From JAFAGX01 sp035623255 (GTDB lineage Bacteria > Acidobacteriota > Terriglobia > Terriglobales > Acidobacteriaceae), in assembly GCA_035623255.1 (NCBI GenBank), contig DASPTU010000004.1, forward strand, positions 1-64,000: 64,000 nucleotides of DNA, given 5' to 3'. Below, piece by piece: positions 1 to 8,705 of the stretch. Position numbers and translations under genes: made by a program. The notes under the pieces are model-generated. The model was not told where the DNA came from. It did not search any database and saw only the letters and a program-made list of their open reading frames with translations. Position 1 is the stretch's first letter. Every line of letters starts with the position of its first letter.

Positions 1-160
1 CCACGTTAAGGCCAACGCGTTCGTGAAGAATGCGAACGATGTCGCGATAGGTGCAACCTTTGCGCCGTAGTTGGCGGATCAGTTCACGGTGAGTTTCGAG
101 TTTGGAGCGAGGAGGTTTCTGCGGGATCGTTTCCAGCAGGGAAAGAAGGGTCGGGTCCAT
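1..160 (-). CDS. small helix-turn-helix protein of an integrated element (3' end outside window)
   Basis: The visible part encodes 53 residues starting at an ATG with a good ribosome site (AAGGAG, eight bases upstream). The N-terminus is short and Pro-rich. A basic helical stretch follows (LETHRELIRQLRRKG, residues 21-35), then TYRDIVRILHERVG, which reads like the first helices of a helix-turn-helix. I infer DNA binding, but no specific family can be named from this fragment. The gene runs toward the left edge and lies on the element side of a tRNA-Glu 3' fragment, so it is probably cargo or a control gene of an integrated mobile element. The short repeats just upstream could be its operator. 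The C-terminus is not visible. Confidence 0.6.
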   Translation of the reverse strand, partial: MDPTLLSLLETIPQKPPRSKLETHRELIRQLRRKGCTYRDIVRILHERVGLNV

Positions 161-190
161 GATTTTCAGGCTCCTTAGCACCTGGCCATC

Positions 191-234
191 ACAGTCCGTT
201 AACAGTCCGATAACCCGTCTCCACAGTCCGATAA
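191..234. repeat. three short direct repeats ACAGTCCG(A/T)TA
   Basis: ACAGTCCGTTA begins at 191 and ACAGTCCGATAA begins at 202 and again at 223. The starts are 11 and 21 bases apart, roughly one and two helical turns, as for a protein binding one face of the DNA. They lie between the small helix-turn-helix gene and the tRNA fragment. They could be operator sites for that protein or arm-type sites for a recombinase. This is inference from spacing only. Confidence 0.5.
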
Positions 235-292
235 GGGCCCTAGAGCGCTATCCGTACCGTTTAATTTCAATCAGTTACGAACTCTAGGACGA

Positions 293-336
293 CTTTCACG
301 GCGGTAACACGGGTTCAAATCCCGTCGGGGACGCCA
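293..336 (+). other. 3' fragment of tRNA-Glu(TTC), probable attachment site of an integrated element
   Basis: The stretch matches a tRNA 3' half from the anticodon loop on: loop CTTTCAC (anticodon TTC at 295-297), right anticodon strand GGCGG, a perfect T stem ACGGG/CCCGT around TTCAAAT, acceptor strand CGGGGAC, then GCCA. The left anticodon strand needed (CCGCC) is absent: the bases there are GACGA and cannot pair. The 5' half, with acceptor GTCCCCG, is missing. A tRNA 3' fragment starting in the anticodon loop is the usual product of tyrosine-recombinase integration. The intact tRNA should lie to the left, across the element. Confidence 0.75.
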
Positions 337-351
337 ACACTTCTGCCTTCT

Positions 352-2074
352 TTACGGCAGCCGTGGTTTAGCGGCTTGCCTTGCCTGCGCCCATGCCTGG
401 TGCTTCATTTCCATCTCTTTCATCCGCTTTCGAGCTTTGGGACGAAGTGCCCATTCAACACTTCTCCCTTCTGGGGCTCCGTACAGTTCGGGATGAATAT
501 AGAAGCCCCTCTCTTTCGTCTTTGCTTCTTCCACTGGAACCCGGTGTGCGTTTGCCCAAGCATCTTGCCGAATGCCGGTCACTTGCCAGGAGACCTTTCC
601 GCCCGGCTTGCCACCTGCAATCTTAAAGCGATTGTTGGAAATCTCCTCAGCGATGAACAGATTTGCCGGAGCACCGATGGAGGTAAGCTGATAGCGGAAA
701 TCGCGATTGAGCGCGGAACCAGTCGGGAAGCATAATTTCGGCCTCACCCTTGTCGTCTAGGACGGCATTGCCGTTGTAGATGTTCATCATGTCGGGCGAT
801 TCCACAAACGAGTGGTAGAGGTACTTGTTCGCTGGATCCTGGGGATGATCAATCTTGAACGATCCTGAGCTTTTGCTGAGATGGCCGCTGATATTAACAT
901 CACCGGTAAAGTTGCCTGCGAGACCGCCGTACGTATTTGGCGCACTGGCGTCAATGCCATCTCCAATCTCACTCTCAGCCAGCATGCCTCCCGTAACTCC
1001 CCCTCCGATTACCCCGTAATCGTCCGAACCGGACGCAACACCGGGAATTAGGGAGTTGACGTCAATCACGCCGTCCGTACCCAAAGTGTCCCCGATCCCG
1101 ACGCTGCTTACGACTCCGGTAACCACAATGTTCCCCGAGAGATTCACGTTACCAAAGCGATCCGGCGGTGCGTCGACTTCTGTATCCGGCCCTATAGCCA
1201 AGAAGTTGTGTCCCTTTACTTGGGCACTTAGGACGTTGCCGCCAGCAGCGTTGTTGAGGATAACTGCGGTGCCGTTGGCGCTATCTGTTTCCGCGATCAG
1301 TCCCGTGCCGGTACCGCTTGACGCTGTGGAGACTCCGTACATTGCGATACCATTCGTAGTTTCAGCGATCGATCTTGTGGCGATGGGATTGAATGTCAGG
1401 ATGTCGAGTTTGGCGCCCGGCGCAACAGTACCGACACCGACCCGGCCACTGGTTTGAAACAACTCCGAGATCCCTAAATTTGAAGAGCTCGTCCATAGCG
1501 GCAAGTAATTCGCAGACCCTTTGCCGGTGACGTTAAGCGCAGTCGACTTCTGGACAGTGCTGCTGTTCTTCCTCGTGGGTTGTTCGTTAGCGCTACTGGC
1601 CTGCGGGGAGGGCGCAAGAAGAAAAGCTGAGGCAGGTCTACCACCCAGGGTTTCTGCGTCCTTGGCCTTCAGAGCATATGGCACGCTGAGGAGGAGAATA
1701 CGCGGTTGCTCTTCCTGCCCCTCGACTTGTACGCTCAGCCACCGAGCCGCCCCAGACGCGAATATGTCAGGTGGCAGTCCGGTGCTCTTGCTGGAGCCGA
1801 GCACGACCGAGTAGTGTCCTGTTCGATCGGGCTGCACATTCTGCGTTTCCATCCAGAGGGGAGCCCCACCCTCAGATTCTGCATAAAGATAGAACGTGAT
1901 TCCCACCAGATCGGTGCGAGGTTTGCCGTTTGAGTCGAACACCGCTCCGCTAAAATTCACGACAGGTGGCACGACAGAATCAGCTGAAGTTGCATGAATC
2001 ACTTGGCAAAAGGCTGGCAGGGCGAGACTCAGCCACAGGAGAGCACCGACTGAAAGCAAGTGGTTGCGGCCCAT
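352..2074 (-). pseudogene. secreted Acidobacteria-type protein, frameshifted near 715
   Basis: The 5' part encodes a signal peptide (residues 1-23, ending in AFCQ), an N-terminal domain with NFSGAVFDSNGKP and VPYALKAKDAETLGG motifs, and a long Gly/Ser/Asn-rich region ending at LPDWFRA. At about 715 the reading frame breaks. The next frame continues smoothly as ALNRDFRYQLTSIGAP...NLFIAEEI and ends at 352 with a basic tail. The two parts appear to be one protein of about 560-570 residues split by a small indel, best fitted by two missing bases. It could be a recent mutation or a sequence error. The start has a strong AGGAGG site. I recognise the type as a long secreted protein of Acidobacteria with no known function. 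It is divergent to the TonB receptor. Confidence 0.75.
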
Positions 2075-2338
2075 AGAAGCCTCCTGAATTTTTGGGGTTG
2101 TGCTACGGGGCCCGTTCAGTCGGACAGTTTAGGGGGAGGATGTGTTCAGGTTCGAGCCGCTGTTCGGCTGAGGGCAAGCAGCATACCACGGATTTACCCT
2201 ATGTCAAGTGGTACGCGTCGCCAGCTCCAAATCTATGTTCGCTCGGACTTGAGCTTGAACAGTGTCTTTTTCGCGAGCGCTGTACGAGCTACAATTCATT
2301 CGCTCCGAAAATCTAGTTCAACCATCGAGAGACCAAGC

Positions 2339-5300
2339 ATGCGTAGAGTTAACGTGTTGTCTCAAGGTCTGCTCATCATCTGGCTGTGTTCGCTGCCATC
2401 CTTTGCCCAGATGGCCTCCATAGCCGGGACAGTCACCGACAGTACGGGCGCGGTCGTGCCGGAGGCAGACGTCACGGCGCGAAGTCTGGAATCTAACGCA
2501 GCGCGCAGTGTGACTACCAGTCCAACCGGAACTTACAGCCTCCCCGACCTTCCGGTGGGAACGTACTACGTCACGGTGAAGAAGGCGAGTTTCGCTTCCC
2601 ACGTGGCCGAGGTGCGCCTCTCTGTGGCCGAAATGCTGGATTTGAATGTCCAGTTACAGCCAGGAGTATCCAGCGAACAGATCGACGTCCGAGCCGATGA
2701 GGCTGCCGACATTGACCTGGAAACCGCACAACTGAGCAACCTTGTAGATCACAGGAAGATCGCCGATCTGCCACTGATTACGCGTGATCCCTATAGTCTC
2801 GTGTTGCTCTCGCCCGGCACTTTTCAGACGGACAGCAGTAACGCCGGTTTTTCTGTCAATGGGGCGCGAGACCGAAACAACAACTTCCTGCTGGATGGTG
2901 TGGACAACAACGACACTTCCGTACCCGGCGCCGCCACCGGTGGCGTGCTCAGCGCAAATCCGGATTCCACCCAGGAGTTTCGTGTAATCACCGACAACTT
3001 CAATGCTGAATTTGGCCGGAATAATGGCGCGATCATCGACGTAGTCACCAGGAGCGGCACAAATTCCTTTCATGGTGATCTTTATGAGTTCGGCCGCTGG
3101 AACGGTTTTGGGGGCGCCAGGGACTGGTTCAACCCTGCCAGCCAGGGAAGGATGAATCCTTACGTCCGAAACCAGTTTGGCGGCTCGATCGGTGGCCCGA
3201 TCATCAAGAACAAGACATTTTTCTTCTTCAACGAGGAGGTCCATCGTTTTCGCACCGCCCTTACGGCGGAAGATACGGTGCCAACGCCAGCATTCAAGAC
3301 CGGGTTGTTCAATTTCAATGGGACACAAGCGATAAATCTATTGCCCGGTTCCACACAGAACCTGAACAACCTGCCGATGGATCCGACCATGCAGAAGGTG
3401 TTTGCGCTCTACCCCAATCCGACGGTTCCGAGCGGCGACGGGTTTACCGGACTGTACTTTTTTCCCAGCGAGTCGCGGAACAACGTTTCCGACTCGGTCA
3501 TCAAGATCGACCATCACCTCACGGATCGCGAAAGCCTCAGCGTGCGCTACGGTTACGATCACCAGTACGACCCTAATTCGATACCGACAGTTGCCATCCT
3601 CCCTGGGGACATCGGGGGGATAGCCGAAAAGGCGATCACCCAAGGCTTGGGTGTGCAGTTGACTTCCATTCTTAGAGACACTCTCATCAATAACTTTCAA
3701 TTCGGCTGGAACCACATTTACGCGCGATTCCTCTGTTCTGGATTGGGCGTGCTCGACAGTCCGGGGGGAGTCGACCAATTCGGCTCCGGCCGCGACTACG
3801 TAATGGATCCGTTCACCAGCTTCGGCTGTGCCTCGAACGGACTGCTCGCCAACGACCAGTTTCGGAAAACTGGGACGGTCAGCTACACGGAAAGCCTGAG
3901 TTGGGTTCACGGAAGCCACACCTTCAAGTTTGGTTTTGATTTTCGGAATGTAGGAGAGAACGGGGCCGTCAACTTTAACTCGCGTCGACAATTGATGCTT
4001 GATCCAGATTCATTTTTCGGTACGAACTTCTATAGCCCCATCAATGTGCCCAACTCCACCCAGGCACTGGATGATGCGGCCTCCGCGTTTTATGGTCTGG
4101 TGGCAAGTGACCTGAACGCCGGATTCTTCAACAAAACCGGAGTCCGGCAGCCCACCAACGGCAGATCCTTCCGGCAGCACGAGTTTGACTGGTACGGGCA
4201 AGACACATGGAAGGTACGCCCGAATCTGACATTGAATTTCGGAGTCCGCTACCAGTTGAACGGGGTTCCCTACGAGGAGAACGCGAACTTTTCCAACCTG
4301 CTGCGGGATCCAAGTTCGTTTGCTACGGGACAACCGGTGGTTTTTACCATCGTGGGCCCGGGCACGGGCAAATCGATGTATAACCCCGATTACTCGGACG
4401 TCGAACCCCGTGTCGGGCTTTCCTGGGATCCGTGGAGTAACGGGAAGACGGCGATCCGCGCGGCCTTTGGTATATTCCACGACCGCATTTTCGGCAACAT
4501 TTTCGAAAACGCACGGGGCAATCCACCTTTCGAAAACGATTACAACACGTTCCCTCTGAACTCAATCAATCAGGCGCTGCCCATCGGCAACGACTACAGC
4601 GGCTTAGGTGGCCCTTGCCCGGCATGCGTTGGTGCCGTGCCTTCGGTGTTGCCCAACAGTAGTTTCACATTCTCGGCGGCCGTCCCAGACGGCACAGGCC
4701 TGACCACGGCGGTCCCACTCGATGTTCACCTGCGCAATCCCACCAGCAACAACTGGAACTTGGGAATCCAGCGCACCTTGACGGAAACCAACATCCTGTA
4801 TGTGACGTACGTTGGGACGATGGGAGTTCATATCCTTGGTCAGCGGGATGGCAATCCGCCAGTTCCTGCCCTGGTCCAACAGTTGGTTGCTTACTGCAGC
4901 AACCCGAATAACGCCTACGCCTGTACGCCCGACGAGGTCAGCGGTTTCAATCTCTACGAGGGCTTTAACTACTTTGGGGTTCTGCCGTTCAATGCGGTGA
5001 GCAACAACGCGTTGATTCAGCCGTCGTATGAGCAAACGGGATACAACTCCATTTATCACGGCTTGCAAACGAAGTTTATTCATAGACTAAACCACGGTGT
5101 GCAGGTGGAGGGCGCCTATACCTGGTCGCACGCGATTGATAACAGCGTCGATCCTCTAAGCCCTGCGGTCGGTGCCCGCACTTTTCCTCGCAATTCGCGT
5201 GACCTGGCGGAAAGCCGGGGCAATTCCGATAACGACACGCGGCACGTTGGGGTCATCAACTACGTGTGGGAGGTGCCGCTGGGCCGAGGCCGAGCCTATG

Positions 5301-5830
5301 CGAATCAGGGGGTGCTGGGAAAAGTCCTTGAGGGAATGCAATTCTCCGGCATCACCACTTTGCAAACCGGACATCCGTGGCAAGTGCGTACCTCGGTGGA
5401 CAGTCAAAGGACCGGCATCGAAGCCTGGGGTTTGCAGGTGGGCGATCCGTTCGCCGGGCCGGCAAGCACCGCGTGTGCTGCAAGTTCCGGCCTCGGCAGA
5501 ATCTATGTGACGAACTCTTGTGCCTTCGTTGTACCACCGTTCGGATCCCCCGGCAGTGCCCGGAATTCGATCTATGGGCCGGGCTTCGTCGATTTCGACC
5601 TGGCCTTCTCCAAGAAGATGAAGTTAAGCGAACGCTTTCAACTGGAGACGCGCTTTGAAGGTTACAACATCTTCAACCATCCACACTTCCTCAATCCCGG
5701 CACAGACAGCGCGGGTGTGGGCAACCTGGTGGGCAGCAGCCTCTTTGGAATCATCACCAGCACATACACGCAACCGGACGGCACTACATCTGCTCGACAA
5801 ATCCAGGTGGCGATGAAGTTGAGTTTCTAG
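2339..5830 (+). CDS. TonB-dependent receptor, Oar type
   Basis: Outer-membrane beta-barrel of about 1163 residues for TonB-driven uptake; the substrate is unknown. The chosen ATG gives a clean signal peptide (residues 1-23, ending in PSFAQ); the open frame extends 93 codons further upstream without one. A carboxypeptidase-regulatory-like beta-sandwich follows (about 26-105, beginning SIAGTVTDSTGAVVP), then the plug (about 120-260, with VNGARDRNNNFLLDG and NAEFGRNNGAIIDVVTRSG). The rest is a long barrel ending in a terminal Phe (KLSF), the usual signal for barrel assembly. This architecture is greatly expanded in Acidobacteriota, where many copies are linked to glycan or peptide uptake. No regulator or enzyme is adjacent to indicate the ligand. 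Confidence 0.9.
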   Translation: MRRVNVLSQGLLIIWLCSLPSFAQMASIAGTVTDSTGAVVPEADVTARSLESNAARSVTTSPTGTYSLPDLPVGTYYVTVKKASFASHVAEVRLSVAEMLDLNVQLQPGVSSEQIDVRADEAADIDLETAQLSNLVDHRKIADLPLITRDPYSLVLLSPGTFQTDSSNAGFSVNGARDRNNNFLLDGVDNNDTSVPGAATGGVLSANPDSTQEFRVITDNFNAEFGRNNGAIIDVVTRSGTNSFHGDLYEFGRWNGFGGARDWFNPASQGRMNPYVRNQFGGSIGGPIIKNKTFFFFNEEVHRFRTALTAEDTVPTPAFKTGLFNFNGTQAINLLPGSTQNLNNLPMDPTMQKVFALYPNPTVPSGDGFTGLYFFPSESRNNVSDSVIKIDHHLTDRESLSVRYGYDHQYDPNSIPTVAILPGDIGGIAEKAITQGLGVQLTSILRDTLINNFQFGWNHIYARFLCSGLGVLDSPGGVDQFGSGRDYVMDPFTSFGCASNGLLANDQFRKTGTVSYTESLSWVHGSHTFKFGFDFRNVGENGAVNFNSRRQLMLDPDSFFGTNFYSPINVPNSTQALDDAASAFYGLVASDLNAGFFNKTGVRQPTNGRSFRQHEFDWYGQDTWKVRPNLTLNFGVRYQLNGVPYEENANFSNLLRDPSSFATGQPVVFTIVGPGTGKSMYNPDYSDVEPRVGLSWDPWSNGKTAIRAAFGIFHDRIFGNIFENARGNPPFENDYNTFPLNSINQALPIGNDYSGLGGPCPACVGAVPSVLPNSSFTFSAAVPDGTGLTTAVPLDVHLRNPTSNNWNLGIQRTLTETNILYVTYVGTMGVHILGQRDGNPPVPALVQQLVAYCSNPNNAYACTPDEVSGFNLYEGFNYFGVLPFNAVSNNALIQPSYEQTGYNSIYHGLQTKFIHRLNHGVQVEGAYTWSHAIDNSVDPLSPAVGARTFPRNSRDLAESRGNSDNDTRHVGVINYVWEVPLGRGRAYANQGVLGKVLEGMQFSGITTLQTGHPWQVRTSVDSQRTGIEAWGLQVGDPFAGPASTACAASSGLGRIYVTNSCAFVVPPFGSPGSARNSIYGPGFVDFDLAFSKKMKLSERFQLETRFEGYNIFNHPHFLNPGTDSAGVGNLVGSSLFGIITSTYTQPDGTTSARQIQVAMKLSF

Positions 5831-5923
5831 AGACTCGGACAACTGAGGGACGCCTATATTACCGGCCCCCTCTGCGAAGCCCCGCCCCAAGCTGAACATT
5901 TATACTACTTCGGGCAGGAGTGA

Positions 5924-7009
5924 GTGACAGGATTCGTGACGAAGCAACAGCCGATTCTGGTGACGGGAGGAGCGGGATTCATCGGCTCGAACTTCGTCCT
6001 GCAGTGGCTGGCGAAGGAAAGCACGCCCGTGATCAACCTCGATAAGCTCACTTATGCTGGAAATCTCAGCAACCTGGAAACGATCACCAGTGATGAGCGC
6101 TACAGTTTTGTTCACGGGGACATCTGCGACCGAAGACTAGTCTGTGATCTCCTGCGCCAACATCAGCCTCGCGCCATTGTGAACTTTGCCGCCGAAAGCC
6201 ACGTCGACCGGTCGATCCATGGACCAGCCGATTTCGTGCGAACAAACGTCAACGGCACGTTTGCTCTGCTGGAGGAAACGCGCGCGCACACGGCGGAACT
6301 CTCCGAGCAGGACAGATCCGACTTTCGTTTTCTGCATGTTTCGACAGACGAGGTGTACGGCTCATTGGGTCCGAACGAAAGCGCGTTCTCCGAGGCTACG
6401 CCCTACGCCCCCAATAGCCCGTATGCGGCGTCTAAGGCGGCTTCCGACCATCTCGTTCGCGCCTACCAACACACCTACCGCCTGCCTACGCTTACGACAA
6501 ATTGCTCCAACAACTATGGGCCCTATCAGTTTCCCGAAAAGCTGATTCCGCTTACGATCCTGCATGCGATTGAAGGCAAGTCGATTCCTGTGTACGGTGA
6601 TGGGCAAAATGTCCGAGACTGGCTTTTTGTCGAGGATCATTGCACGGCGATTAGAGCTGTGCTCTCACGTGGCCGCATAGGCGAGACATACAACATCGGG
6701 GCTGGAAGGGAGAAACCAAATCTCGAAATTGTTCGTACGATCTGCACGATCCTGGATGAGTTGCGGCCTGGCGATCCAATCGTGCCGCATAGCAAGCTGA
6801 TCACCTTTGTGCAGGACCGGCCGGGGCATGACCGTCGTTATGCCATGGACACAACCAAGATCGAACAAGAGTTGGGATGGCGGCCACAACAAACCTTCGA
6901 GACTGGAATCCGCAAAACTATTGAATGGTATCTGACACACGGCGCGTGGATTCGTGAAGTCACAAGCGGATCCTATCGCCAGTGGATTGCAACGCAATAC
7001 TCGATGTAG
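5924..7009 (+). CDS. rfbB: dTDP-glucose 4,6-dehydratase
   Basis: Second step of dTDP-L-rhamnose synthesis: converts dTDP-glucose to dTDP-4-keto-6-deoxyglucose using bound NAD. Extended short-chain dehydrogenase of 361 residues, a typical length. The NAD-binding TGGAGFIGSN is at 14-23, the catalytic T141-D142-E143 lies in VSTDEVYG, and Y167-xxx-K171 in SPYAASK. GTG at 5924 is only three bases after AGGAG. An in-frame GTG at 5936 is an alternative, leaving the glycine-rich loop intact either way. rfbA follows after 106 bases and rfbC overlaps the end of rfbA, so the three probably form one unit. Confidence 0.95.
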   Translation: MTGFVTKQQPILVTGGAGFIGSNFVLQWLAKESTPVINLDKLTYAGNLSNLETITSDERYSFVHGDICDRRLVCDLLRQHQPRAIVNFAAESHVDRSIHGPADFVRTNVNGTFALLEETRAHTAELSEQDRSDFRFLHVSTDEVYGSLGPNESAFSEATPYAPNSPYAASKAASDHLVRAYQHTYRLPTLTTNCSNNYGPYQFPEKLIPLTILHAIEGKSIPVYGDGQNVRDWLFVEDHCTAIRAVLSRGRIGETYNIGAGREKPNLEIVRTICTILDELRPGDPIVPHSKLITFVQDRPGHDRRYAMDTTKIEQELGWRPQQTFETGIRKTIEWYLTHGAWIREVTSGSYRQWIATQYSM

Positions 7010-7115
7010 AACTTAACTACCAGTATTTAGCAATCCGCAATTTTGGCACTGGTGTCGCCCAAGAGAGTTCATTTTTAAGTGCAGAATATTAACGGGCGAC
7101 TCCCCATATCAGATA

Positions 7116-8021
7116 ATGAAGGCCAGTTCGAAATCGGGTTCGAGCTATAAAGGGATCATCCTGGCAGGCGGATCGGGCACACGCTTGTATCCCGTCACCC
7201 ATGCGGTCTGCAAAAGCCTGCTGCCGATTTACGACAAACCAATGATCTATTACCCGCTTTCCACTCTTATGCTGGCGGGCATTCGGGAGATCCTCATAAT
7301 CTCCACTCCTGAAGATCTGCCTCGTTTTCGTCAGTTCATGCAAGATGGGTCACAGTTCGGCTTACAACTGGAGTACATTTCCCAACCTCGCCCCGAGGGA
7401 ATCGCGCAGGCTTTCCTTATCGGAAAAGATTTCATTGGCGATTCCTGTTGCGCACTGGTGCTGGGTGACAACATTTTCTATGGCCACGACCTGGTGAAAT
7501 GTGTGGTCCAGGCCTGCGAAAAGACCGCCGGAGGAAGAATATTCGCTTACCCGGTGCAGGATCCGCAGCGATATGGCGTGGTTGAATTCGATGTCAGTGG
7601 GAGGGCTTTGAGCCTGGAGGAGAAACCGAAAGTTCCCAAGTCCCGTTACGCGGTGACTGGACTTTATTTCTATGACAACCAGGTTGTTGAGATCGCGAAA
7701 TCTCTGAAACCTTCAAGCCGCGGAGAGTTGGAGATTACTGATGTCAACAAGGAGTACCTGCGTCGCGGCCAACTTGAGGTGGTGGTGATGGGCCGGGGCA
7801 TGGCCTGGCTGGACACCGGAACTCACGAAGCGATGCTGGAAGCTTCATTGTTCATCCAGACCATAGAAACCCGGCAGGGCCTTATGGTTTCCTGCCCGGA
7901 AGAAATTGCTTACCGATATGGGTACATCTCGGCCGAAGAGCTAAGTGCAAGGGCAGCCGCAATGCAGAATAACGGTTACGGCCAATACTTGCTGCAGCTC
8001 CTGCACGAGAAAATCTTCTGA
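7116..8021 (+). CDS. rfbA: glucose-1-phosphate thymidylyltransferase
   Basis: Makes dTDP-glucose from dTTP and glucose-1-phosphate, the first step of the dTDP-deoxysugar pathway. The 301-residue length is typical. The nucleotide loop LAGGSGTRLYP spans 16-26, with a metal-binding aspartate in LVLGDN (D118) and the family motif LEEKPKVPKS later. No strong ribosome site precedes the ATG, but no other start fits, since the glycine-rich loop begins only 15 residues in. The stop codon is one base before the rfbC ATG, indicating co-translation. Confidence 0.95.
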   Translation: MKASSKSGSSYKGIILAGGSGTRLYPVTHAVCKSLLPIYDKPMIYYPLSTLMLAGIREILIISTPEDLPRFRQFMQDGSQFGLQLEYISQPRPEGIAQAFLIGKDFIGDSCCALVLGDNIFYGHDLVKCVVQACEKTAGGRIFAYPVQDPQRYGVVEFDVSGRALSLEEKPKVPKSRYAVTGLYFYDNQVVEIAKSLKPSSRGELEITDVNKEYLRRGQLEVVVMGRGMAWLDTGTHEAMLEASLFIQTIETRQGLMVSCPEEIAYRYGYISAEELSARAAAMQNNGYGQYLLQLLHEKIF

Positions 8022-8022
8022 A

Positions 8023-8598
8023 ATGAGCTCTTCGGCGAAATCTTCTGCATCATCCATGAAAGCCACCACTACTCCACTCTCCGGAGTGTTGCTTTTGGAG
8101 CCCAGGGTCTTCAAAGACGGGCGGGGATTTTTTCTTGAAAGTTATAACGAAAACATCATGCGCGACCTCGGCATCACGGATCGCTTTGTGCAAGACAATC
8201 ATTCATACTCAACCAGGAGTGTGATCCGCGGACTGCACTATCAGATATGCCACCCTCAGGGAAAGCTTGTACGGGTGGCAGTAGGCGAAGTGCTCGACGT
8301 TGCCTTGGATCTGCGGCGCAGCTCTCTAACGTTTGGAAGATGGCACGGAGAAATCTTATCGGGAGAGAACTGCAGGATGCTCTGGATTCCTCCCGGATTT
8401 GCACACGGCTTTCACGCGCTCTCGAGTGAGGCGCACGTGCTCTATAAAGCGACCGACTTTTATTACCCGGAATGCGAACGGACGGTCTTGTGGAGCGATG
8501 CCGATCTGAACATCGACTGGCGACTTGATCGACCTGCTATTGTCTCCGCCAAGGACGCTCAAGGATCGTTATTCCGGGATGCTGACAGCTTTGACTGA
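8023..8598 (+). CDS. rfbC: dTDP-4-dehydrorhamnose 3,5-epimerase
   Basis: Cupin-fold epimerase of about 191 residues acting on dTDP-4-keto-6-deoxyglucose. The catalytic base is expected at H72 in RGLHYQ, and IPPGFAHGF (122-130) and YKATDFYY (141-148) are characteristic. The ATG at 8023 lies one base after the rfbA stop; an internal ATG at 8056 is also possible because the first dozen residues are Ser/Ala-rich and poorly conserved. The reductase rfbD, needed to finish dTDP-L-rhamnose, is not in the window, so either it is elsewhere or another dTDP-sugar is made. Confidence 0.93.
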   Translation: MSSSAKSSASSMKATTTPLSGVLLLEPRVFKDGRGFFLESYNENIMRDLGITDRFVQDNHSYSTRSVIRGLHYQICHPQGKLVRVAVGEVLDVALDLRRSSLTFGRWHGEILSGENCRMLWIPPGFAHGFHALSSEAHVLYKATDFYYPECERTVLWSDADLNIDWRLDRPAIVSAKDAQGSLFRDADSFD

Positions 8599-8615
8599 AT
8601 TCCCCCAGAACCCCC

Positions 8616-8640
8616 GATGACTTCTGTGACACAAGTCATC
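8616..8640. terminator. hairpin between convergent rfbC and porin genes
   Basis: GATGACTT (8616-8623) and AAGTCATC (8633-8640) form a perfect 8-bp stem with a 9-base loop, 18 bases after the rfbC stop. There is no run of T on either side, so it is not a canonical intrinsic terminator. Its place between two convergent genes suggests a transcript end or mRNA-stabilising hairpin. Confidence 0.4.
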
Positions 8641-8705
8641 GACCGCCCAAGGCTGAAATCCCGACTCGGCCTGACCTCGAATGAAAACAGATATGTCGAG
8701 AATGC

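Noticed and set aside
2255..2295. TTGAAC and TACAAT as a promoter for the TonB receptor
   Set aside because: The two boxes are 29 bases apart, too far for a sigma-70 promoter.
2654..3328. Minus-strand open frame of 224 codons inside the TonB receptor
   Set aside because: Overlaps a conserved plug domain on the other strand; no motif or ribosome site.
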